This document shows positions 36,104 to 44,622 of a stretch of DNA of 57,096 nt, one piece after another. The stretch comes from Rickettsiales bacterium (GTDB taxonomy: Bacteria > Pseudomonadota > Alphaproteobacteria > Rickettsiales > UBA1997). Under the pieces are notes generated by a model. It made no database searches, was not told where the DNA came from, and was given only the letters and a program-made list of their open reading frames with translations. Position 1 is the first letter of the stretch, and each line of letters starts with the position of its first letter. The position numbers were made by a program, and so were the translations under genes. The stretch spans positions 1 to 57,096 of the forward strand of contig JAGAUJ010000021.1 of NCBI GenBank assembly GCA_017620845.1. Direction: 5' to 3'.

Positions 36104-37348
36104 TTAATACCTCAAAGCCTCAATAGGATCCAACTTCATAGCCTTAATTGCCGGAGTAAGTCCAGAAACTATACCAACAACAACAGCCACAGATATTGAT
36201 ATAACAACCGACCACATAGACACCGGCACAACTTTATTAAAAAAGAAACCACCAATTTGTGATATAATTATACCTAAAACCATCCCAACAAAACTACCCA
36301 AAAAAGATATAGTTACAGATTCAGTCAAAAATTGTGTCATAATCCAATTATTTGGCGCACCTAATGCTTTCCTTGTTCCAATTTCCTTAGTTCTTTCAGT
36401 AACAGAAACAAGCATCATATTCATTATTCCTATACTTCCAACAATCAAAGAAATTGATGCAATCGCCGCCAAGAGTAAAGACAAAGTTGTTCCAACACTT
36501 TTAACTTTTTCTATTATTTCAGTCATCAAATTTATTTCAAAATCATTAGCTGTGGTTGGTTTTAATCTATGTCTTGTTCTTAATAAATTTTCAATTCTTT
36601 TACCTAATATAGATATTCTATCTTCTTCAGTTGCCTTTACAACAACAAGATCAGCAAAATTAGGTCTTGGTGATCCTCTTAACCTTTGTCTTAAAGTTTT
36701 ATAAGGCATAACTATAATATTATCATGATCAGAACCACCCATGCCATCACCTTTTTCTTTCAATATTCCTATAATTGTAAAAGGTTTACCTTTTAATCTT
36801 ATAGTTTTACCAAGCGGATCTTCTGCACCAAACAACTCTTCAACAATAGTTTGTCCAACAACAACATAAGGTTTTGCAGACTTTATATCTTTATCAGAAA
36901 AAATTATACCCCTTTCCATTTCCCAATTTTGAACATCAAAATAATCAGTATTTGTTCCAATAACTGAAACACCATAATTATTAGAACCATATACTGCTTG
37001 AACACTTGTAACAATAACAACAGTTACAGCCTCAACATCTGGCAATTTTCTCAAAGAATTAGCATCATCAAAAGTTACCATTGGCTTTCCTCTACCACCT
37101 CTTACACCACCTTTTATCGTTTGCGCTGGCGAAATTATTATCAAGTTTGATCCCATTGAATCAAAAGTGCTTGTTATTTCAAGTTGCACCGCCTGCCCTA
37201 CTGCAACCATTACAACAACTGCACCAACACCTATAACAATACCCAACATTGTCAAAAAAGTCCTAATTTTATAAGAAGATATTGATATCCACGATTCTCT
37301 TAAAATCTTCCTAATCATTGAAAAAGTATTCATCACATCAACATTCAT
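36104..37348 (-). CDS. ABC transporter permease, MacB/FtsX type
   Basis: A 414-residue permease with the MacB topology: one N-terminal transmembrane helix (TMLGIVIGVGAVVVMVAVGQAV, about 32-53), a large periplasmic domain (about 55-285), then three C-terminal helices containing ASISLIVGSIGIMNMMLVSVTERTKEIGTRKALGA. The last part is the FtsX/MacB signature. It works with the ATPase and the periplasmic adaptor encoded just upstream and with the TolC homologue, pushing substrates (macrolides, peptides or lipoproteins in known systems) across the outer membrane. In MacB the ATPase is fused to the permease; here it is a separate gene. Last gene of the operon. Confidence 0.93.
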   Translation of the reverse strand: MNVDVMNTFSMIRKILRESWISISSYKIRTFLTMLGIVIGVGAVVVMVAVGQAVQLEITSTFDSMGSNLIIISPAQTIKGGVRGGRGKPMVTFDDANSLRKLPDVEAVTVVIVTSVQAVYGSNNYGVSVIGTNTDYFDVQNWEMERGIIFSDKDIKSAKPYVVVGQTIVEELFGAEDPLGKTIRLKGKPFTIIGILKEKGDGMGGSDHDNIIVMPYKTLRQRLRGSPRPNFADLVVVKATEEDRISILGKRIENLLRTRHRLKPTTANDFEINLMTEIIEKVKSVGTTLSLLLAAIASISLIVGSIGIMNMMLVSVTERTKEIGTRKALGAPNNWIMTQFLTESVTISFLGSFVGMVLGIIISQIGGFFFNKVVPVSMWSVVISISVAVVVGIVSGLTPAIKAMKLDPIEALRY

Positions 37349-37369
37349 TTTAACTCCTTTTCAAAAAAA

Positions 37370-38128
37370 CTATATACTACACTGACCATTATTTTCCAAC
37401 TTTTCTTCCAAAGATTCATCAAAATCTTTTCTTAAACCATCATAGGTTTTTCGTCCATCCATAATTTTAATCATTCTTGTAGCATAATCAGCAACATCAT
37501 CCTCATGTGTTACCAAAACAATAGTTATTCCTTGTTTATTTAATTCTCTAAACAATTCCATAATCTCACCACTTGTCTTACTATCAAGATTTCCCGTTGG
37601 TTCATCAGCAAATATTATTGATGGGCTATTTACCAAAGCCCGAGCAACTGCAACCCTTTGTTGCATACCACCAGATATTTGACTTGGAAATCTTTCAGCA
37701 TAACCATGTAAACCAACCCTATCAAGCATTTTTATTGCCCTTCTTATTCTATTTGCATTAGATACATTTTGATAAATTAAAGGCATAGAAACATTATCCA
37801 AAATACTTCTTTTCATCATTAAGTTAAAGTTTTGAAAAACAAAACCTATTTCATAACTTCTTATCTGTGCTAATTCTTTATCAGTTCTATTTGACACTAA
37901 TTTACCATTTAAAAAATATTCACCACCAGTTGGTCTATCTAAACAACCCAAAATATTCATTAATGTGGATTTACCAGAACCAGAATGTCCCATTATTGCA
38001 ACAAATTCTCCTGGATGAATTGAAAATGATACACCCTTTAATACATGCTGACTCATACCACCATCCATGTAATAAGTTTTTTCCAAATTTTCTACCCTTA
38101 TAACTGGTTCAATTATTTTATCTGTCAT
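37370..38128 (-). CDS. ABC transporter ATP-binding protein (MacB/LolD type)
   Basis: A 252-residue ATPase with all motifs: Walker A GHSGSGKST (near residue 52), Q-loop FVFQNFNLM, signature SQISGGMQQRVAVARAL (SGGMQQ, near 146), Walker B SIIFADEPTGNLDS and the H-loop VLVTHED. The group is that of MacB, LolD and SalX exporters. It lies 21 bases before the permease and 18 after the adaptor gene, so it energises the tripartite exporter. No unusual residue is seen. Confidence 0.95.
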   Translation of the reverse strand: MTDKIIEPVIRVENLEKTYYMDGGMSQHVLKGVSFSIHPGEFVAIMGHSGSGKSTLMNILGCLDRPTGGEYFLNGKLVSNRTDKELAQIRSYEIGFVFQNFNLMMKRSILDNVSMPLIYQNVSNANRIRRAIKMLDRVGLHGYAERFPSQISGGMQQRVAVARALVNSPSIIFADEPTGNLDSKTSGEIMELFRELNKQGITIVLVTHEDDVADYATRMIKIMDGRKTYDGLRKDFDESLEEKLENNGQCSI

Positions 38129-38146
38129 AATATTTACTTATTGTTA

Positions 38147-39274
38147 TTATTTTTTCTTAGAGCCTTTACCTTTAAAATTACTTACTTGTTCAATAATTAT
38201 TTCATCTCCAACCTTCAAGCCATCTAAAATTTCAACATTACTAACATCACTCAAACCCTTTGTTATCACAACTGGTTGAACTGTTTTATCTTTAAAAATA
38301 TATACAATATCTTGATTTAAATTTAAATCTTTTATACTACCAATTTGTTTTTTTAAATCTCCTTTTGGCTTATATTGTAAAGCCATTGTTGACAATGTTA
38401 CAGTATCCAAAGATTCTTGAATTTTTATTGTTACTGATGCAGTCATACCTGGCAACAATTTTCTATGGCTATTATCAGTATCTATAATAACAGTATACAT
38501 AACAACATTACTCTCTTCTGTTGGGGATAAACGAACCTGATTAATTTTACCATTAAATACTTCACCTTGATAAGCATCAACCGTAAAAGTTGCATTCATA
38601 CCCTCTTTTATAACACCGATATCTGCTTCTGCAATACTTGTTTCAATTTGCATTTTAGATAAATCTTCTGCTATTTGGAAAAATGTAGGTGCAGATAAAC
38701 TTGCTGCAACAGTTTGTCCAACTTCAACTTCCTTTGATATAACTGTTCCTGATACAGGAGATGTTATAAAAGCATAATCATAATTTTTCTTTGCTTTATT
38801 ATAATGTGCCCTTGCAATAAGTGTATTTGCTTGTTTTGTCTTATAATTTACTTCTTGCTCTTCATAAGCGGTCTTTGAAGTTAATTTATCTTTATATAAT
38901 TTTGCCGTTCTTTCAAAATTATTTTTCGCAGCCTTTTCTTGTGCTTCTGCCAATTTTAAATTTGCTTCTGCTTCATTTTTTGTTTCAACTAATATAGACG
39001 TATCCAGTTGAGCCAATAATTGACCACTTTTTACCTCATCATTATAATCAACCAAAACCGAGTCAATAATACCAGATACTTGCGTTCCAACATCAACAGT
39101 GCTTAAAGGTTTTAAATTTCCAGTTGCAGATATACTATAAACAACATCACCTTTTTTAACTTTAATCATTTCAAAATCACTTTTTCTTAGTTCTGGTTCT
39201 CTTAACACAAGATACATTACTATACAACCAAATATTAAAGTTAAAAGTATCAATATTAATGTTTTTCTTCTCAT
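38147..39274 (-). CDS. Periplasmic adaptor (membrane-fusion) protein, MacA type
   Basis: A 375-residue adaptor anchored by an N-terminal helix (LILILLTLIFGCIVMYLVL, about residues 5-23). The lipoyl half-motifs flank a coiled-coil hairpin: SATGNLKPLSTVDVG and GQLLAQLDTSILV, then the Ala/Glu/Lys-rich hairpin (about 85-150), then SPVSGTVISKEVEVGQTV. A beta-barrel and membrane-proximal domain follow. It bridges the inner-membrane ABC pump and the TolC channel. A Cys in the N-terminal helix (GC, near residue 16) is not in a lipobox followed by processing signals, so it is probably not a lipoprotein. Gap to the TolC gene is one base. Confidence 0.94.
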   Translation of the reverse strand: MRRKTLILILLTLIFGCIVMYLVLREPELRKSDFEMIKVKKGDVVYSISATGNLKPLSTVDVGTQVSGIIDSVLVDYNDEVKSGQLLAQLDTSILVETKNEAEANLKLAEAQEKAAKNNFERTAKLYKDKLTSKTAYEEQEVNYKTKQANTLIARAHYNKAKKNYDYAFITSPVSGTVISKEVEVGQTVAASLSAPTFFQIAEDLSKMQIETSIAEADIGVIKEGMNATFTVDAYQGEVFNGKINQVRLSPTEESNVVMYTVIIDTDNSHRKLLPGMTASVTIKIQESLDTVTLSTMALQYKPKGDLKKQIGSIKDLNLNQDIVYIFKDKTVQPVVITKGLSDVSNVEILDGLKVGDEIIIEQVSNFKGKGSKKK

Positions 39275-39275
39275 A

Positions 39276-40643
39276 TTACATTTCTCCTATTGTTCTATAT
39301 AAATTTGCTTTACTAATTAGCACATTATAAAAATTTGTAATTCTCTCTTTTTTAGCCTCTGCCAATTTTGAGTTGGCAGTTAATAAATTAATTATATCAA
39401 CCTTTCCAACAGAATAAGACTTTGAGGCAACCTTTAAATTCTCTTCTGCACTTTGTAATATTTGTTGACTTATCTTATAAGACTCTATTGATTTTTTATA
39501 ATTTTGATATGCAGTCCACACTTCATTTGCAACAATATTTTTTGTCACTTCAAGTGCATATTTTGCTTTTTTATATTCATATTTTGTTTGTGTAATTTTA
39601 TTTACTTTTGAAAATCCAGAAAACAAAGGAACTGAAACATTTATTCCAATATTTCCACTATTTTCATATAATGAATTATCTTCCCAACTATCATTATGAT
39701 TAAAAGATCCACTTGCACTTATTTTTGGCATTAATTCGCTTTTTATAGACTTTAAATTATTTTCTATGTAATTAATACTCTCTTGTTTTTCTTTAATTTC
39801 TGTTCTATTTTTTAATGCCAATCCTATCATTTTATCAATGTCATTTTCAATTTCTAATTTCGTAATATCTTTATTAGTAGATGGCTTTGCTAAATTAAAT
39901 TTTGTTTTTGGAGTTAAATTTAATAAAACAGCCAATTGTCCACTATATTGCTCTATCATATTTTTAGCATTAACAACTTCCAAAGTTGATTCTTCATATT
40001 GTGTTTTTGCTTGTAGTTTATCATTTAAAGTTGTCATGCCAATATTATATTTTTTTGAAGATTCCTCATAACTTTTTTTAAATGCTTTTTCATTTTCTTC
40101 TGCACTTTTAAGTATTTCTTGTGCTCCAAGCAAGTTTAAGTATGTTGTATTTACAGATAAAATTAAATCATATAATTTAGAACTATAAGAAAAATCCGCT
40201 ATATTTATATTGTTTTTATATATTCTATTTCTTGCTCTCCTACCACCAAAATCATATATTAACCAGTCAAGAGATATTTTTGCAGAATAAGTATTTGAAT
40301 CCACAGATTTACTATCTTCTTTTTTGCTATATACTTCATTAGTAGAAACATTACCAGAAATTGTCGGCAAATATTCTGCTATTGCTTGTTTTTTCTTACT
40401 TTTTGCAATTTCAATATTTAAATATTCTGCTTTCAATTCAGGATTGTTACATACTGATAATCTTATTAAATCTTGTAAATCTAACTCTTCACCGGTTGCA
40501 AGAACGATATTTATGTCATTACAACTTTCTTCCATCTTATGCAATGTTTTTACATCATATTTTTTATCAACTGCCAAAACATTATAACTATTTAATATAA
40601 AAAGCCCGCAAACACCTATATATTTAAGTTTATTAATTATCAT
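39276..40643 (-). CDS. TolC-family outer-membrane efflux protein
   Basis: An outer-membrane channel with two repeats typical of TolC: each has long amphipathic coiled-coil helices and a beta hairpin (for example ISLDWLIYDFGGRRARN near 130 and GINVSVPLFSGFSKVNK near 330). I start at the ATG at 40643, with AAAGG about eight bases before it; it then has a short signal peptide ending VLAVDKK, and about 455 residues. The frame is open nine codons further. Its start overlaps the end of the TetR gene by 11 bases, so the regulator and the exporter are one transcript. Confidence 0.93.
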   Translation of the reverse strand: MIINKLKYIGVCGLFILNSYNVLAVDKKYDVKTLHKMEESCNDINIVLATGEELDLQDLIRLSVCNNPELKAEYLNIEIAKSKKKQAIAEYLPTISGNVSTNEVYSKKEDSKSVDSNTYSAKISLDWLIYDFGGRRARNRIYKNNINIADFSYSSKLYDLILSVNTTYLNLLGAQEILKSAEENEKAFKKSYEESSKKYNIGMTTLNDKLQAKTQYEESTLEVVNAKNMIEQYSGQLAVLLNLTPKTKFNLAKPSTNKDITKLEIENDIDKMIGLALKNRTEIKEKQESINYIENNLKSIKSELMPKISASGSFNHNDSWEDNSLYENSGNIGINVSVPLFSGFSKVNKITQTKYEYKKAKYALEVTKNIVANEVWTAYQNYKKSIESYKISQQILQSAEENLKVASKSYSVGKVDIINLLTANSKLAEAKKERITNFYNVLISKANLYRTIGEM

Positions 40644-41295
40644 CTTTATTGCCTTTATTATTTTTATCATACATACTTAAAATCATTTTAGTTTGATTTA
40701 TTACCATGTCAATTATAATTTTTTTTATTTCATCATCAATTGCTTTTTTATTTAGCATTTTCAAAAATAAATCCACATTATTTACCATACCTAATATTTG
40801 ACCCATAATCATACTTGGTAATATATATAATCGCATATCTTCTCTATCTATATCTATAATATTTGTAATAATTTTTATAAAACCATCACACATTGGCTTT
40901 TCAAACTCATCATATACAACTTGTTTTGAAGATTCTAATCTTAAAAAATCTTTAAACATTAATTTTTTATATTTTTTAAAATCTTGCAATAAAACTTTAT
41001 TTACTAAAATTGTTATTATTTTATTTAAATACTCAAAACTTTGTTCTTTATTATATTTTTCAGGTTCAAAATTTATTATAAGACTTATCCAATCTTTATT
41101 TTCATTTTTTACTTTTTGTATAATACTCTTTAATATTCCTAAAAACAATTCTTCTTTATTTTTAAAATAATACAATACAGTGGAATGATTAATACCAGTA
41201 GCCTTTGCTATATCTCTTATTCCTATGTCAGTATAGTGATTATTGATAAATAATTTTGTAGCAGATTCCATTATTTTTGTTCTTACACCTATCAT
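40633..41295 (-). CDS. TetR-family transcriptional regulator
   Basis: Probable local repressor of the exporter. I start at the ATG at 41295 (IGVRTKIMESA) because the promoter seen at 41323-41351 places the transcript start near 41316; the longer open frame would begin upstream of that promoter. The 220 residues have a TetR N-terminal helix-turn-helix (IGIRDIAKATGINHSTVLYYFKNKEELF near residues 25-52, given here as a region) and a ligand-binding C-terminal half with no assignable ligand. It leads the operon, so it would control itself and the pump. A candidate operator lies in its promoter. Confidence 0.9.
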   Translation of the reverse strand: MIGVRTKIMESATKLFINNHYTDIGIRDIAKATGINHSTVLYYFKNKEELFLGILKSIIQKVKNENKDWISLIINFEPEKYNKEQSFEYLNKIITILVNKVLLQDFKKYKKLMFKDFLRLESSKQVVYDEFEKPMCDGFIKIITNIIDIDREDMRLYILPSMIMGQILGMVNNVDLFLKMLNKKAIDDEIKKIIIDMVINQTKMILSMYDKNNKGNKDDN

Positions 41296-41322
41296 AAAAA
41301 ATATATAATAATTAACATTTTT

Positions 41323-41373
41323 ATTATGAAATATAAATAAATAAAAGTCAATTAATAGTCTATTTATAGTCAA
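41323..41373 (-). promoter_or_regulatory. Promoter and candidate operator of the TetR-exporter operon
   Basis: On the minus strand, TTGACT (plus 41346-41351) and CATAAT (plus 41323-41328) are 17 bases apart, a good sigma-70 promoter. Read on the plus strand, AGTC occurs at 41346, 41357 and 41368, spaced exactly 11 bases, and the outer two are followed by AA. One-turn spacing over the -35 box suits a repressor site. Binding by the TetR protein is inference. Confidence 0.55.
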
Positions 41374-41443
41374 ATATATTTTCTTTGATTTTTTAAAAAT
41401 ACATATTATATTATACTTAGTTATATTATCATTCATTATCTAA

Positions 41444-41836
41444 ATGATAAAAAGAAGTAAAATTACAAAGGTGGCTTATGAAGAAAGTGAAAGTTTTGAC
41501 AATATATACAGGGATGTGTTGTATTTATTAGAAAGAGAAACTAAAAATAGTATAAGCGAAGAAAAAAAGGAAAATGAAGAGGAAGAGGAAGAGGAAAATG
41601 ATAATGACGAAGATGATAATATTAATCATAGAAACAAAGATAAAGAGAGGATAGAATTAGAAAATAGAATCAAAAATAAACTGTCAACAAAAACAGTCAA
41701 AACAATAAATAAAAATGAAAAAGAAATTGATGAAATAATTGACAGTCTTAAAAATACCGGCATAGAACATGATGGAAATGGTATAAGTTTATCACAATTA
41801 AAAAGTAAAAGAACACAAAGACAAAGGAGTTTATAA
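41444..41836 (+). CDS. Unknown acidic low-complexity protein, first gene of the Tim44-like/mltA unit
   Basis: I do not recognise this 130-residue protein. It has no signal peptide or membrane helix. The middle (about residues 38-65) is a run of Glu/Asp/Asn, flanked by Lys/Arg/Glu-rich helices that could form a short coiled coil (IELENRIKNKL near 71). The C-terminus is basic (SKRTQRQRS). In alphaproteobacteria, secB or fxsA often precede the Tim44-like gene; this shows no resemblance to either. Its stop overlaps the next start by one base, with an AAGGAG Shine-Dalgarno inside its end, supporting a real translated gene. Confidence 0.6.
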   Translation: MIKRSKITKVAYEESESFDNIYRDVLYLLERETKNSISEEKKENEEEEEEENDNDEDDNINHRNKDKERIELENRIKNKLSTKTVKTINKNEKEIDEIIDSLKNTGIEHDGNGISLSQLKSKRTQRQRSL

Positions 41837-42489
41837 TGTATATAATTTTTTTATTAATTATTACACTTTTTTTATTTAAAATGCTATTTAATACATTCGG
41901 CTTTACTACTATGCAAGATGCAAATAAAAGGGACGAAGCAATAAAAAAATTTATTAAAAACGTTTCTTATAAAGAAGACACAAATACAAAAGAAACACAA
42001 CATAAAGATAAAAACAAAGATGATTTACAATTTTTCAAAAATATATATAACAATTATGCAGATAAAAAAGAAGAAACACAAAAACAAGAAGATACATTTG
42101 ATGAGGCAAAATTTTTAAAATTAAGCGAAAAAGCAATTGTTGCAATATTAAATTCATTTTCTAATAATAATTTGGAAGAATTAAAAAATCTATTAAGCAA
42201 TAAAATGTTTGTAACATTTGAAAAAAATATATTAGAAAATCAACAAAATAATATGTTTTGCAAAACTGTTATAGTTTCAATAAATGAAAAAACCATTCTT
42301 GAAAAAGTAATAAGTGATTGTTTTAGTTCTATTAAATTATCTTTAAAAATGCAGCAAATAAACTACATTGAAGATAATAACAATGAAGTAATATCTGGTT
42401 CCAAAGACAAAGTAAATAATATTGATGAAATTTGGACTTTTGTAAAAACAAATGAAAGCAAATATTGGTTATTAGACTCCATTGAATAA
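41836..42489 (+). CDS. Tim44-like domain protein
   Basis: A 217-residue protein with an N-terminal hydrophobic helix (IIFLLIITLFLFKMLF, about residues 3-18), a charged linker (about 30-85), and a C-terminal Tim44-like (NTF2-type fold) domain from about 95: FLKLSEKAIVAILNSF, then LLSNKMFVTFEKNI and a final IDEIWTFVKTNE with WLLDSIE. Bacterial Tim44-like proteins (TimA type) are membrane-bound and of uncertain role; the mitochondrial relative tethers Hsp70 at the TIM23 channel. Conserved order with mltA and Smr in alphaproteobacteria strengthens the call. ATG overlaps the previous stop (TAATG), with AAGGAG upstream. Confidence 0.82.
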   Translation: MYIIFLLIITLFLFKMLFNTFGFTTMQDANKRDEAIKKFIKNVSYKEDTNTKETQHKDKNKDDLQFFKNIYNNYADKKEETQKQEDTFDEAKFLKLSEKAIVAILNSFSNNNLEELKNLLSNKMFVTFEKNILENQQNNMFCKTVIVSINEKTILEKVISDCFSSIKLSLKMQQINYIEDNNNEVISGSKDKVNNIDEIWTFVKTNESKYWLLDSIE

Positions 42490-42493
42490 AAAG

Positions 42494-43603
42494 ATGTTTA
42501 AAGTATTAATTATTATATGTTATTTATTATATAATAGCATTGCTTATAGTAATCAAAATGTTGTTAAAATTGACAATAATGTATTTTTAGTCAAATCAAA
42601 TTTTGAAAATCTTAATGGTTGGGAAAATGAAAATTATAAAGAAGCATTAGATGTGTTTTTAGAATCTTGTAAAAAAGTAAATACTTTACCAAAAAACAAA
42701 AATATTTTTCCACAAATAAATAAAAAAATTAATAAAAATGATTTTTATGCCGTTTGTAGAATTGGAGAAATTATAAAAAACTATAATGATAAATATTTAC
42801 AAGTATTCTTTGAAAGTTATTTTATACCATATAAAGTTATTGATAAAACAAATACATCATTATTTACTGGTTATTATTTACCACAAATAAATGCAAAAAA
42901 AACAAAAGATTCAATATTTAGATATCCAATTTATAGAAGAGCGGACGATTTTGACAATAATGGAAAATATTATACAAGAAAACAAATAAACAATGGTATA
43001 TTAAATAATAAAGATTTAGAAATATTATATACTGATGATTTAGTTGAATTATTCTTTTTTCATATACAAGGTTCTGGAAGTGTTTATTTAGTTGATGAGA
43101 ATAAAGTTATTTTTATAGGTTATGATGGAAAAAATAGTTATAAATTTACATCAATAGGTAAATATATGTTAAATAATAATTTAATTGATAAAAGTAAAAT
43201 TAATGCAAAAGATATTAAAAAAGAACTAAAAAAAGATTTAAATCTTGCAAAATTTATAATGAATAAAAATGAATCTTATATATTTTTTAAAATTTTAGAC
43301 AATAATGTTGTATCTGGTGCCTTTGGAACAAAATTAGTTCCATTTAGAACAATTGCAGTTGATACAAGATATATTCCACTTGGATTTCCACTGTGGTTAG
43401 AAACTAAACATAATCAAAAAAACAAAACAATAGATTTTAACAAACTTGTTATTGCTAACGATACAGGCTCTGCAATAAAAGGTGGAGTTAGAGGTGATAT
43501 ATTTTTTGGAAGTGGTATTGATGGCGAAAATAATGCAAGTTATCAATATTCAAGTGGAGAATATTTTTTATTAATTCCAACAAGAATTGCTAAAAAATTA
43601 TGA
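42494..43603 (+). CDS. mltA: Membrane-bound lytic murein transglycosylase A
   Basis: Cleaves peptidoglycan glycan strands, forming 1,6-anhydro ends. The ATG at 42494 follows the Tim44-like stop by four bases; a TTG at 42482 in the same frame would add four residues (NKK) and overlap the stop. The N-terminus is a signal peptide (VLIIICYLLYNSIAYS). The MltA domain is clear: FTGYYLPQI near residue 130, PIYRRADDF, LFFFHIQGSGSV near 210. The C-terminal 3D domain carries the catalytic Asp motif, TRYIPLGFPLW and VIANDTGSAIKGGVRGDIFFG. No lipobox is visible, so it may be periplasmic rather than outer-membrane-anchored. Confidence 0.94.
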   Translation: MFKVLIIICYLLYNSIAYSNQNVVKIDNNVFLVKSNFENLNGWENENYKEALDVFLESCKKVNTLPKNKNIFPQINKKINKNDFYAVCRIGEIIKNYNDKYLQVFFESYFIPYKVIDKTNTSLFTGYYLPQINAKKTKDSIFRYPIYRRADDFDNNGKYYTRKQINNGILNNKDLEILYTDDLVELFFFHIQGSGSVYLVDENKVIFIGYDGKNSYKFTSIGKYMLNNNLIDKSKINAKDIKKELKKDLNLAKFIMNKNESYIFFKILDNNVVSGAFGTKLVPFRTIAVDTRYIPLGFPLWLETKHNQKNKTIDFNKLVIANDTGSAIKGGVRGDIFFGSGIDGENNASYQYSSGEYFLLIPTRIAKKL

Positions 43604-44121
43604 TTACAAATAATGAAGATTGGTTAAATGAAATTCAAAACTGCAAACAAATAAAAAAACAAAATAGAGTAGTTAAAGATTTTAAAAATAGTTTTGATAA
43701 ACGAATAAATAATAACAATAAAGAAATAAATAACACATTTATTATTTATAATAATCTAAATTACGATTATATTTTAAAGAAAAATGAAACTCTTGGTATT
43801 GATAAAAAATTAGATAAAAAATTAAAAAATGGAAATTTTATTCCAGATATTAAAGTTGATTTTCATGGTCTAACACTTGATAATGCTTTTGATTGTTTGA
43901 TTAACACCGTTAATTATGCTTATGAAAATGGTTTGAAATTTGTTTTGGCAGTAACTGGAAAGGGTTATGGCACAAAATCTGGAAAAGATAGTATAAAATC
44001 GCAAATAGATCACTGGATGACGCATCCTGAAATTTCTGCAAAGGTTATTAAATATACAGATGCTCAACAAAAAGATGGTGGCACTGGTGCAATATATATT
44101 CTAATTAAAACAAAAAAATAA
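43600..44121 (+). CDS. Smr-domain protein
   Basis: A 173-residue protein whose C-terminal 85 residues form a Smr (MutS2-type) domain: VDFHGLTLDNAFDCL near residue 87, the glycine loop AVTGKGYGTKSG near 118, and a terminal GGTGAIYILIK. Smr domains are nicking or RNA-cleaving nuclease folds. The DFHG motif and the G-rich loop, thought to form the active site, are intact. The N-terminal half is Asn/Lys-rich and poorly ordered. ATGA overlap with the mltA stop shows translational coupling. It is the usual fourth gene in the alphaproteobacterial Tim44-like/mltA/smr order. Confidence 0.9.
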   Translation: MITNNEDWLNEIQNCKQIKKQNRVVKDFKNSFDKRINNNNKEINNTFIIYNNLNYDYILKKNETLGIDKKLDKKLKNGNFIPDIKVDFHGLTLDNAFDCLINTVNYAYENGLKFVLAVTGKGYGTKSGKDSIKSQIDHWMTHPEISAKVIKYTDAQQKDGGTGAIYILIKTKK

Positions 44122-44622
44122 TAACAATAAAAATATACAAACAATAAAGATAAATACATCTACCACAAATTTACAATCTTATTTAAATTAACTGTTTATT
44201 ATCAAATATAGCACTAAAATGAAAATGTATACTTAATTTTTTTAATAACCCGTTTATCATAATATTATTACAATAATTATTTATATTTCAACCGCACAAA
44301 AAAACCCAACAATTCTCAAAACACTACCATTTAATATACATTATATACATAAAGAAACGGGCCCACAAAATGTGGACCCATCTTAAAAAAATAAAGGAAA
44401 AAAATAAAAAACAAACACTACTTTGTTTTTCACGATCATTATAACAAGCACAAAATTAATAGTCAAGAAAAAAATAAAAAAATGTTTTAAAAAAATACAA
44501 TATTGTTTATATCGTAAATATAAGCCATTTTCATATTTAAAACAATATTTTTTTACAATAATATACTGCCATAAAATAATCATTATTGTATTGTATTTTA
44601 ACAAATAAACTTAAAAATTATT
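44122..44622. other. Non-coding gap before the GTA gene, with two inverted repeats
   Basis: There is no convincing gene in 500 bases. A G/C-rich hairpin at 44359-44379 (GGGCCCACA and TGTGGACCC, one mismatch, 3-nt loop) stands out in AT-rich DNA but has no T tail on the plus strand, so it is only a possible terminator. A 10-bp inverted repeat, AATATTGTTT (44499-44508) and AAACAATATT (44540-44549), is followed by a T run. It lies 70 bases before the GTA gene and could be an operator, terminator or leader. Confidence 0.55.

Noticed and set aside
41296-41436. The 47-residue N-terminal extension of the TetR regulator
   Set aside because: A good promoter maps downstream of the extended start, and the extension precedes the usual TetR N-terminus.
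42483-43603. Recoding of TGA as Trp, as in some reduced alphaproteobacteria
   Set aside because: mltA ends at TGA at the expected family length and Trp is written TGG throughout, so the code looks standard.
44359-44379. The GC-rich hairpin as a plain terminator of smr
   Set aside because: It is 240 bases after the stop and has no T run on the plus strand; the minus tail is weak.
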